From the NCBI GenBank assembly GCA_030430345.1, contig JAUIFT010000090.1, positions 1 to 7,799 on the forward strand: a DNA stretch of 7,799 nucleotides, given 5' to 3'. The position numbers were made by a program, and so were the translations under genes. The DNA is from Calditrichia bacterium (GTDB lineage: Bacteria > Calditrichota > Calditrichia > RBG-13-44-9 > J042). The notes below the pieces were generated by a model. The model worked only from the letters and a program-made list of their open reading frames with translations. It was not told the DNA's origin and made no database searches. Numbering within the stretch: the first letter of the stretch is position 1; each line of letters begins with the position of its first letter. Below, piece after piece: positions 1 through 6,271 of this stretch.

Positions 1-1734
1 CAGGGAGTCGATTTTGGCAACCACCCTTTCCGGCAGAAAACGGGAGTTCAGGAAATCCGCAATCCGGTTGATATAATCATTCTTAAATTGTGGATTCGCC
101 AGTAAACGATTTACCAGCAAATTAGGCTGTTCCAGGCCGGTAGTATCATTCAGAATGGTAAAACCGTTCCAGTTTACATTTGTGTAGGAACGATCCATAT
201 CCCAGATCGTCCAGCGCCATTTGCTATCCGGGGTTCTCTCCCGGTAGGCGGACACCCCCCAGAGCCAGCTGCGGTATTCTGCGCAGATCACCATTGCCTG
301 CAAATTAAGGAAGTTCTCCATATCGATGCGCTGCATGGCTTCCTGGTATGCGGCATTCTGGGAGAAATCGCTCTGGCGGATAAACGCATAGAGCTCGTTA
401 AATGCATTTAAGTCACCGGCTTTTACATCGACAGCCTGTTTGAGGTAACGAATTAAATCGAAATTTTCATAACCGGTATGATCGGCAATAAAATGGTCAT
501 TGACGCTTTCGCGCAAATTATAAATTCCCCAGTATTCATCGTTTAGATACAGTATGGCAAAGTCGCTTTCTGTTGCCAATTCACCGATCCCCCGCCAATG
601 TTCATTCGTTAGCGGATCGCGCAGTAAGCTGCCGGTGGGCATCTGGATATCATCATCATAACCGGAGCGCAGAACGATATTTTTGAAAGATTGCACGGGT
701 GAATTTTCGAATAGAGGATATTCCAGACGATCAGCGCCGTAACCGCTTTTAAAGAAGAGCCGAAACGATTTTTTCGGACGCAGCCGGGAAGAACGTCCCT
801 GAATGCGTATACCGGATTTTATATTAAAAGCGGCCGCGCCGTCTTTCAGAAACATATTGTAAGCGGGCCGTTCCCACTCAACCCCTTCCTGGTTGTAATT
901 GGTATAAATACCGAACTGGTTATCAAATAAATCGTCCGGGTCGATAACAATCGAGAGTACCGGCAGCGTGAAGGTTTCATCAAGAAAATACATATTGCTG
1001 GGAATTTCTCCGGGGATATACTGGTCTTTGAAGGCCCGGGCGCGCAACGCCATTGTGCCGCTGATATCAATCGGCCCCTGATATTCCGGAGAACCGGCTT
1101 CCGGGTTATGTCCATTGAGGGTATAACGGATGGTTGCCTGCGGATCTGTCGGGGAAATCTCAGTTTGCAGAGCGCCATTGTAGCTGCCGGCGGGAAAGGC
1201 GATTAATGGCGGCGCGGTTACGCCGAGATAATTGGTTGCGCCATTCGCTTCCCCCGGTGTTGGCAGATCATAAAAGCGCCAGTTCGCACTGTTCCCGGGA
1301 TCTCTACCCAGGGAAATGTTTGTATGCTGAGCGGAAAAACTAACAGCATCAACAACATTAATGCCATCCGGGGATACCAGGGCAATGTCCTCACCGCTTT
1401 TGGAAAGGCCGAAAGGGAGATGTGTTGCCCCCTGAAAGGTTTGATCGTCTGCCCACAAGAGCAGATAGCCACCGGCAGGTATCACCGTCGCATCCGGAGC
1501 CCCGCCGGGAATCTGCCACCTGGTAAGGTCATTCAAATTGTCGGTGACATAATATCCGGCTAAATCGATCGATTGAGTGCTCGCATTAAATATTTCTACC
1601 CAATCTTCATATTCTTCATACTCATCAGCGCCCTGAACAATATTACTGGCAAGAAATTCATTGATTCGCAGGTCTTGCGCATGAAGTGCGAATCCTGCCA
1701 AAAGAAAAAAAAGCAAACAAAGCATTCGTGGCAT
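1..1734 (-). CDS. Secreted CotH-kinase family protein with lamin-tail and chitobiase-type domains (C-terminus cut by window edge)
   Basis: My translation of the minus strand gives 578 codons without a stop, running off base 1, so the C-terminus is missing. The start is ATG at 1734, with AGGA six bases upstream; a second in-frame ATG at 1725 is less well placed. Residues 1-20 form a signal peptide (PRM, a Leu/Phe-rich core, then ALHAQ), so the protein is exported. Residues about 21-165 match a lamin-tail domain (INEFLASN, EDWVEIFN, IDLAGYYVTD, LPTPGEAN). Residues about 185-250 match a chitobiase/hexosaminidase C-terminal module (ATIRYTLNG, ALRARAF). From about 257 onward is the CotH kinase domain: RPKKSFRLFF (320-328), LYLNDEYWGIYNLRE (395-409) and WRWTIWDMDRSY (506-517). 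The CotH family includes atypical spore-coat and secreted kinases; Lys321/322 and Asp512/514 are candidate catalytic residues by position. Substrate is unknown. A C-terminal sorting or anchoring domain may lie outside the window. The family call is firm; kinase activity is inferred. Confidence 0.9.
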   Translation of the reverse strand, partial: MPRMLCLLFFLLAGFALHAQDLRINEFLASNIVQGADEYEEYEDWVEIFNASTQSIDLAGYYVTDNLNDLTRWQIPGGAPDATVIPAGGYLLLWADDQTFQGATHLPFGLSKSGEDIALVSPDGINVVDAVSFSAQHTNISLGRDPGNSANWRFYDLPTPGEANGATNYLGVTAPPLIAFPAGSYNGALQTEISPTDPQATIRYTLNGHNPEAGSPEYQGPIDISGTMALRARAFKDQYIPGEIPSNMYFLDETFTLPVLSIVIDPDDLFDNQFGIYTNYNQEGVEWERPAYNMFLKDGAAAFNIKSGIRIQGRSSRLRPKKSFRLFFKSGYGADRLEYPLFENSPVQSFKNIVLRSGYDDDIQMPTGSLLRDPLTNEHWRGIGELATESDFAILYLNDEYWGIYNLRESVNDHFIADHTGYENFDLIRYLKQAVDVKAGDLNAFNELYAFIRQSDFSQNAAYQEAMQRIDMENFLNLQAMVICAEYRSWLWGVSAYRERTPDSKWRWTIWDMDRSYTNVNWNGFTILNDTTGLEQPNLLVNRLLANPQFKNDYINRIADFLNSRFLPERVVAKIDSL

Positions 1735-1855
1735 TTTTTATCCTGATTTTATTTATCTTTCGAAAGTATAAAGGGGGCAAACTATTTTTACCCGGGTTAA
1801 GGGATACCATCGGCAACACCGGCAGCATCTCCATACCTTCATTAACTATTACCGT
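1735..1855 (-). promoter_or_regulatory. Gap before the CotH gene with a possible weak promoter and a 10-base palindrome
   Basis: This 121-base gap separates the end of the AhpD-like gene from the CotH-family start. Read on the minus strand it contains TATACT (1770-1765), a fair -10 element that would give a leader of about 25 bases, but no good -35 element lies at the right distance. A perfect palindrome, CTTTCGAAAG, sits at 1757-1766, between that -10 and the AGGA ribosome site at 1741-1744. I see no convincing hairpin with a T-run that would end transcription of the AhpD-like gene, so read-through into the CotH gene is possible. Confidence 0.25.
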
Positions 1856-2227
1856 TTAGCCATCCATTTCCCGCCAGGATTTTGCCGCGCGGCGGAGGTG
1901 AGGAATCGTAATCGAGCCACCGACAACCAAACCGATAGAGAGTGATTCCTGTAATTCAGCCTCACTAACACCTTCTTCCCGGCAGCGTACTAAATGATAA
2001 TTAATGCAATCATCACATCGCAACACCAGCGAAGCCACCAGGCCAAGCAATTCCTTGGTTTTTACCGGCAAAGCGCCTTCCTGATAAGCCTGATGATCCA
2101 GACTGAAAAAACGTTTGGTTACCAGGTCGGCATTTTCCAGAACAACATCATTCAATGCTTCCCGCTCTTCCCAAAAAGCCTTGATGCCGCCACTCATTGG
2201 TATCTGCTGATTTTTATTTTTAGACAT
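1856..2227 (-). CDS. AhpD-like (carboxymuconolactone decarboxylase family) protein with CxxCxxxH motif
   Basis: The protein has 123 residues. The family signature is at 71-78 as C71-D-D-C74-I-N-Y-H78, preceded by Glu59 twelve residues before the first Cys. This is the spacing of Glu118, Cys130, Cys133 and His137 in mycobacterial AhpD. The extra active-site His132 of that enzyme is Asp73 here. AhpD proteins use the Cys pair for thiol-disulfide exchange that supports peroxide reduction. The wider family also includes decarboxylases and uncharacterised members, so the exact reaction is open. Lys56 to Leu69, a hydrophobic helix leading into the motif, is typical. No signal peptide is seen, so it is probably cytoplasmic. 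I chose ATG at 2227 because GGAG lies five bases upstream and it gives the usual domain length. The frame stays open for another 66 codons to 2425, but that stretch is AT-rich and spans a large palindrome. No peroxidase (AhpC) partner is in the window. Confidence 0.88.
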   Translation of the reverse strand: MSKNKNQQIPMSGGIKAFWEEREALNDVVLENADLVTKRFFSLDHQAYQEGALPVKTKELLGLVASLVLRCDDCINYHLVRCREEGVSEAELQESLSIGLVVGGSITIPHLRRAAKSWREMDG

Positions 2228-2240
2228 AATTTCTCCAGGC
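2228..2240 (-). promoter_or_regulatory. Ribosome binding site that sets the AhpD-like start
   Basis: On the minus strand GGAG (2236-2233) is followed by a five-base spacer and ATG at 2227-2225. This is the strongest ribosome site in the neighbourhood, and it decides the start of the AhpD-like gene against the longer open frame beginning at 2425. Confidence 0.75.
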
Positions 2241-2340
2241 AAATTAAACTCAGATAATTTCTTTTTAACAAATCGATTTCTAAATAAGTGCTTCAACAAA
2301 AAATTTAGGTAATAACCAGGTCGCCGGTCCTTCTCTGAAT

Positions 2341-2376
2341 CCCTTGCCCATTTGTAAATTTGCAAATGGGCAAAGG
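2341..2376. repeat. 36-base near-perfect palindrome with 18-base arms
   Basis: The left arm (2341-2358) and right arm (2359-2376) are inverted copies matching at 16 of 18 positions, with no loop; the axis is between 2358 and 2359 at AAA|TTT. The uninterrupted inner block includes TTGCCCATTTG paired with CAAATGGGCAA. The two mismatched pairs are 2343/2374 and 2355/2362. No run of T follows on either strand, which argues against an intrinsic terminator. The symmetry and position, about 114 bases upstream of the AhpD-like start, fit an operator for a dimeric or tetrameric regulator. A cruciform or a repeated palindromic element of the genome is also possible. The bound protein is unknown. Confidence 0.7.
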
Positions 2377-2600
2377 TGCCTGATTTTTCAGTAATAATGA
2401 TCTTTGGAAACTCGTATTTTATCAAATTATTTTTGTCTCACTACATAGGAATAGCTTCTTCGCGGGGTAAACCTTGAAGCCATAAAGTATAACTTCCCGC
2501 TACAGGAGAAACTCAAAATCTAATTTTAGAGGATAAATGATATATTGGAAAGTGTGAATTATTAAACTCAATTATTTAAAACTTCCCCCGGCCGTTTCAT

Positions 2601-2951
2601 TTAACGGGTATTCAACAAATCCAGAATTTCGGCAACTTCCATTTTTACTTCAGCCAGAATTTTTCGCAGCTTCAGGTTCGTGCTGTCGCTGGCAGATAAA
2701 CTTTTTCCATCTTTTAATTTATCCTGAATAGCTTCCGTTGATAATTTTTCATCCTGCAGGTAAGATTTAATCCGAAATAGCAGGGTAATATCCTTGTCGG
2801 TATAAAAGCGATTGCCGGCCTTATTGCGGTTCGGCTTTAGTTGCGGGAATTCTTTTTCCCAATTTTTCAGGGTAGTGACAGTAAGTCCAACCATCGCAGC
2901 AGTTTGGCGAAGGGAATAGTAGAGTTTTTTGGACGGCTTTTGGATACTCAT
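2601..2951 (-). CDS. MerR-family transcriptional regulator, short form without cysteines
   Basis: The protein has 116 residues. Residues 10-31 form the MerR helix-turn-helix (YYSLRQTAAMVGL, then TLKNWEKEFPQL), and residues 40-50 form the wing (PNRNKAGNRFY). This is followed by the YTDKDITLLFRIKSYL helix typical of the family. Residues about 93-113 look like the C-terminal dimerisation helix. There is no Cys, so it is unlikely to be a metal or redox sensor of the MerR, CueR or SoxR type, and it is too short to carry a ligand-binding domain. Similar small regulators with a WEKEFPQL motif are common in Bacteroidota and related phyla, mostly of unknown function. The start is ATG at 2951: the frame has a stop upstream and no other start codon between. 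Its ribosome site is weak. Targets are unknown; its own promoter or the palindrome at 2341-2376 are candidates only. Confidence 0.9.
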   Translation of the reverse strand: MSIQKPSKKLYYSLRQTAAMVGLTVTTLKNWEKEFPQLKPNRNKAGNRFYTDKDITLLFRIKSYLQDEKLSTEAIQDKLKDGKSLSASDSTNLKLRKILAEVKMEVAEILDLLNTR

Positions 2952-3018
2952 CGCATGGTCCGGGTTTCGATACGGGCTTTTCTTCTGAAATCCTGCGGCT
3001 AACTAACGATAATATTTT

Positions 3019-3048
3019 AATATACATTCACTTAGGGGCTATGATCAA
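3019..3048 (-). promoter_or_regulatory. Possible sigma70-type promoter for the MerR gene
   Basis: Minus-strand TTGATC (3048-3043) and TATATT (3024-3019) are separated by 18 bases, about 70 bases upstream of the MerR ATG. The -35 element overlaps the last codons of the deacetylase gene. The adjoining AT-rich run contains a small inverted repeat, ATATT-AA-AATAT (3012-3023). A spacer slightly longer than 17 is usual for promoters acted on by MerR proteins, so autoregulation is conceivable. The AT-rich background makes a chance match quite possible. Confidence 0.35.
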
Positions 3049-3865
3049 GGAATAATTGGCGGCGAAAGAAATATTGAAACATCGGTGTCAGAATTGCCGG
3101 GCTGCTGAGGGTTGTTAATTTCCAGCGTTCCCAGGCAGGGGGCATGGGCAGCTGCAGCTTTCGCCGGAAGGCAGACAAACTTTCAAACTGGTAGACAGGA
3201 ATCCGGGGCAGCTGCAGCAAATCAAGCGTTTCCGGGCGTTTACGCATTCCTTTGCAGCCAAATACAATCCCGGCTTCCTCAGCAAACTTGCGCACTTTCC
3301 CATTTTGCATCCCAAACGGATAGGCCAGACTGACGATTGGTTTTTCTGACAGCGAGGTTAATACTTGCCGGGACTGTAAAATTTCGGACTTCAGATGATA
3401 TTCATCAATCCAGGAGAGTGCCCGGTGAGTCATGGTATGCGCCCCTAATTCCCACCCCATATTTGCAACCTCAACTAATTGTGCTTCGGACATATGGCGG
3501 AATTTGATGCCGGCAAAGTTGGCATCCCATTCATTCAGCTTGCCAATAAATTCACCAATCACGTAGACGACGCCCCGCTGCTGATACTGCTTCATGACAG
3601 GCAGTGCGTTTTCATATACCGACTCATACGCATCGTCAAAAGTTATCATTACTGGTTTTGCCGGGATTTCCCCGGCGAAGAGCAAATCCTGAAAGGTAAT
3701 GGTCTGGTATCCCTCCTGTTGCAGATAGCGCATTTGTTCCTGAAATTGAGGCGGAGAAAGTGCATTAATCCCCACTTCCATACGCGGATCGATCTTATGA
3801 TACATAAGTACCGGGGTGCGATTCAGAATTGATGCAATATCCGGAAACGGCCGTTTATTCCCCAC
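3032..3865 (-). CDS. Polysaccharide deacetylase family protein (NodB homology domain)
   Basis: The protein has 277 residues and is predicted to remove N- or O-linked acyl groups from a polysaccharide by metal-dependent hydrolysis. Residues 18-24 (PVLMYHK) start the domain. TFDDA at 75-79 supplies the presumed catalytic Asp77 and metal ligand Asp78. HTMTH at 143-147 supplies ligands His143 and His147. AYPFG at 181-185 is the third motif. RIPVY at 221-225 may mark the fourth strand region; I cannot place the last conserved His motif. Family members usually read TFDDG, so Ala79 is a mild variant. No signal peptide or membrane segment is visible, so it may act in the cytoplasm or leave by an unseen route. 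The start is GTG at 3865 with GAGAG just upstream. The next start, ATG for Met21, would cut into the first strand. It overlaps the upstream gene by 11 bases, suggesting coupled translation. Confidence 0.9.
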   Translation of the reverse strand: MGNKRPFPDIASILNRTPVLMYHKIDPRMEVGINALSPPQFQEQMRYLQQEGYQTITFQDLLFAGEIPAKPVMITFDDAYESVYENALPVMKQYQQRGVVYVIGEFIGKLNEWDANFAGIKFRHMSEAQLVEVANMGWELGAHTMTHRALSWIDEYHLKSEILQSRQVLTSLSEKPIVSLAYPFGMQNGKVRKFAEEAGIVFGCKGMRKRPETLDLLQLPRIPVYQFESLSAFRRKLQLPMPPAWERWKLTTLSSPAILTPMFQYFFRRQLFLDHSP

Positions 3866-4940
3866 CGTTCTCTCGTAAATTGAAAAATGGTAAGTCGGTT
3901 AAACCGGCGAGACGTTCATTGGCGATACGGCCTTCATAAATCAACAGCCCATTTCCCAGGTCAGGGTTTTTACTGAGAATTTTCTGAAATCCATCTTCAC
4001 TAAAAGCGAGCAGATATGGCAACAGTACATTACTAAGTGCGTCGGAAGCGGTGCGCTGCACCAATCCGGCCAGGTTAGAAAGGCCGTAATACCATACATG
4101 CTCGAGATAATGCAATGGGGTTTCCGGGCGGGTAGGATTGCTCATATCGAACCCGCCGCCGTAATCGACATCCAAATCGACAACAACGCTTCCCGCAGGC
4201 ATTTCACGGAACATTTCTCCCGACAGAGAATGGTTTGCATTGTTATCAATATCAATAACGGCGCTTAGCAGCAAATCGGTTTCCGGTAAAATGGCCCGGA
4301 GGTTTTTCTCAAATAAATTGGGCCCTTCTCCCCCATCGCTTTCGAATGGCAACAATCGGTTTACCGCTGCACCATTATTGGCCGCCCAGTTAGCCGCACT
4401 TTCCGCAGCTGTGCTATTGCCGATAATCGTTACCCGGGCAATTGCACTCCCCGGTGCATTTCCCAGCAATACGCCCAGCCCACCGGTATTTCCCAGCAAA
4501 TAATTTGCACCTTGCTGGATGGCCAGTTGTCCTTCAATATGTAACATGGCATCCATCAGCGGACGCCCATTGCCTTCCAGGAGCATATCGTAGGTATACC
4601 AGCTGCAGCCCCGCCCGGCTAACGCCCGGGAATATTCCGGCTGATGAAAAATATTGGCAAATGAAAAGATGGTATGGTCCGGACTAATCAGGTCGACTTC
4701 AAAGAGTTTGGGATCGCGGATCTTCAGGATAAACTCTGCCTGGCCATACAACTTTTCCGGAGAAGGAGCGATGACGGCCCCGGCATCTTCATAAGCATTA
4801 TCGCTATAGCCGCACTTTTCACCAGCGCGGGATTCGACATATACCTTATGTCCGTGTTTTGCAAGTTCTGCAACCAGAAACGGCACAGCACCGACCCGGT
4901 ATTCCAAGTTCCGCATCTCCAGCGGAATTCCAAATATCAT
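3855..4940 (-). CDS. Alanine dehydrogenase / transhydrogenase-fold protein with eroded NAD-binding site
   Basis: The 361 residues align over the full length with alanine dehydrogenase (about 370 residues). GIPLEMRNLEYRV (4-16) keeps the pyruvate-binding Arg15, TGGLGVLLG (152-160) matches the loop before the nucleotide fold, and DVDYGGGFD (257-265) keeps the Asp near the active site. From my memory of the M. tuberculosis enzyme, several key residues differ. Lys75 is Arg75, and His96 is Asn96. The GxGxxG loop is GNSTAA (174-179), with only the first Gly kept. The ribose-binding acidic residue after the next strand is lost (LLPFE, 196-200). It is therefore probably not a normal NAD-dependent alanine dehydrogenase; it could be a paralog with another ligand or a non-catalytic role. 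No membrane segments are present, unlike a full transhydrogenase. The start is ATG at 4940 with GGA nearby; the gap from the M16 gene is 50 bases. The fold assignment is firm, the function open. Confidence 0.8.
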   Translation of the reverse strand: MIFGIPLEMRNLEYRVGAVPFLVAELAKHGHKVYVESRAGEKCGYSDNAYEDAGAVIAPSPEKLYGQAEFILKIRDPKLFEVDLISPDHTIFSFANIFHQPEYSRALAGRGCSWYTYDMLLEGNGRPLMDAMLHIEGQLAIQQGANYLLGNTGGLGVLLGNAPGSAIARVTIIGNSTAAESAANWAANNGAAVNRLLPFESDGGEGPNLFEKNLRAILPETDLLLSAVIDIDNNANHSLSGEMFREMPAGSVVVDLDVDYGGGFDMSNPTRPETPLHYLEHVWYYGLSNLAGLVQRTASDALSNVLLPYLLAFSEDGFQKILSKNPDLGNGLLIYEGRIANERLAGLTDLPFFNLRENGGE

Positions 4941-4990
4941 TTTTCCAATACCTCAATTAAGCGCACTTGTAAAACAGTAATATGATCAAT

Positions 4991-6229
4991 CTAATTCTTC
5001 GCAACGAAAACTACTTTCAGGACATCCTTCGCATCAAACAATTCCCGGGCAATTTCCTGTATGGAGTCTGTTGTGGTCGCGTCAATTTTTTCAATGACAT
5101 TGTCGATGGAAAAGAATTTCTGATGATACATCTCCATCACCGCCATCCGGTTCATGCGGGCAGCAGTGCTTTCCAGGCCAAGAACGATATTCCCCTTCAG
5201 TTGCGATTTTGCTTCCCGAAGCTCATCTTCGGATATTGGCTCACCGGTTAATGCCTTCAATTCATCATCAAGCAAATCCAGTGCGCGGGACATATTTTTT
5301 TTATCGGTGCCGAGGTAAATCCCGAACATTCCACTATCCAGGTAAAGCTCGTAATAGGAGTAAATCCCATAGGCAATGCCATGACTTTCCCGAATGTTCT
5401 GGAACAAGCGGGCGCCCATGCCGCCGCCTAATACGGTATTCAGTAATAAAAGATCAAAACGCCGCGGGTCGTTATAGGAAATTGCCGGCACGCCCAGGCA
5501 TATATGGCTCTGCACAATCGGCCTTTCCAGGAAGAATTCCCCCCGCCCGAAGTCCTTCGGCTCCTCAAGAACCGCTGGCCGGGATACGGATGGGAAATGG
5601 AACTTTTTCTCCACCAGCGCCACAAGTTCCTGATGCGCCAGATTGCCGGCGGCAGCAATAACAATATTTTCTGCCCGATATTCTTCCCGAAAAAAACGCA
5701 TTACATCAGCCATTTTCATACTGCCGACGGAAGCTTCCGTACCGAGAATGGAATAGCCAAGACTATGTTTCGGAAAGAGCTTATCCATGAATAACTCCTG
5801 AACCATTTCTTCCGGAGTGTCTTCCATGGAATAGATTTCATCCAGGATGACATTGCGCTCTTTCTCAAACTCCTTTTCCGGGAAGCCGCTACGGCAAAGC
5901 ATATCGGAAAGCACATCGACTGCATGGGGGAGGTTTTCATCAAGAATTTCAATATGATAGCAAGTGTATTCCTTGGTGGTAAATGCGTTGATCATTCCCC
6001 CGAGGGATTCGATGGTACGCACGATGTCCCGCGCCGACCGTCTATCGGTATCCTTGAACATGAGATGTTCGAGAAAATGGCTGATGCCCATTTGCACTTC
6101 ATCTTCGAACCGGGAGCCGGTCTTCACCCAAACGCCGATGGAAACAGAACGAACGTAGGAAATATATTCGGAGACGACCGTCAATCCGTTTTCCAGGGTA
6201 GTTTTTGTTGCGTTTTCCTGTATTGTCAA
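4991..6229 (-). CDS. M16 family zinc metallopeptidase (processing-peptidase / PqqL-like type)
   Basis: The protein has 412 residues, the usual size for a single-chain bacterial M16B peptidase. The inverted zinc motif HxxEH is at 51-55 (H51-F-L-E54-H55), where Glu54 is the catalytic base. Glu131 (ILDEI) lies 75 residues further on, the expected third zinc ligand. TLENGLTVVSE (11-21) is the typical N-terminal strand. The second, inactive domain follows from about 230 and contains RESHGIAYGIYS (280-291), whose Arg and Tyr belong to the conserved substrate-contact motif. It should degrade or process peptides; no signal peptide is seen. The start is TTG at 6229: no in-frame ATG or GTG lies between the upstream stop and the first domain strand, and the length before TLENG fits. 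The ribosome site is weak (GCGAG). It lies 42 bases after the S9 peptidase gene and 50 bases before the next gene, consistent with one operon. Confidence 0.93.
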   Translation of the reverse strand: MTIQENATKTTLENGLTVVSEYISYVRSVSIGVWVKTGSRFEDEVQMGISHFLEHLMFKDTDRRSARDIVRTIESLGGMINAFTTKEYTCYHIEILDENLPHAVDVLSDMLCRSGFPEKEFEKERNVILDEIYSMEDTPEEMVQELFMDKLFPKHSLGYSILGTEASVGSMKMADVMRFFREEYRAENIVIAAAGNLAHQELVALVEKKFHFPSVSRPAVLEEPKDFGRGEFFLERPIVQSHICLGVPAISYNDPRRFDLLLLNTVLGGGMGARLFQNIRESHGIAYGIYSYYELYLDSGMFGIYLGTDKKNMSRALDLLDDELKALTGEPISEDELREAKSQLKGNIVLGLESTAARMNRMAVMEMYHQKFFSIDNVIEKIDATTTDSIQEIARELFDAKDVLKVVFVAKN

Positions 6230-6271
6230 TTGCTTGCTCGCTTCATTATTAACTGCTTTAATATGCTACTT

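Larger units (their letters stand above)
2228..2600. other. AT-rich intergenic region between the MerR and AhpD-like genes
   Basis: This stretch of about 373 bases is visibly richer in A and T than the flanking genes. It holds the ribosome site of the AhpD-like gene (2233-2236) and a 36-base near-palindrome (2341-2376). A run in the AhpD frame (2228-2425) stays open but has no recognisable domain. On the minus strand TTGTTA (2271-2266) is followed after 17 bases by TTTAAT (2248-2243). This could be a promoter, but it would place the transcript start almost on the ribosome site. I found no tRNA-like fold, no convincing terminator and no plausible small gene in the rest. Confidence 0.5.

Noticed and set aside
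846..1563. Several open frames of 69-110 codons on both strands
   Set aside because: They overlap the CotH-family gene in other frames, have no recognisable domains, and the CotH frame is continuous with clear domain motifs throughout.
2575..2605. Possible terminator after the MerR gene
   Set aside because: Only a weak short stem (CCGTT/AACGG) at the stop codon, followed by a GC-rich patch and a short T run; the stem is too short and the layout is wrong for an intrinsic terminator.
2821..3027. 68-codon minus-strand open frame overlapping the MerR start
   Set aside because: It runs out of frame over the helix-turn-helix part of the MerR gene and has no domain; it is a shadow frame.
6231..6271. 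ATG-started mini-frame just before the M16 peptidase gene
   Set aside because: It encodes only six codons before a stop that overlaps the TTG start, and it has no ribosome site; a leader-peptide role is not supported.
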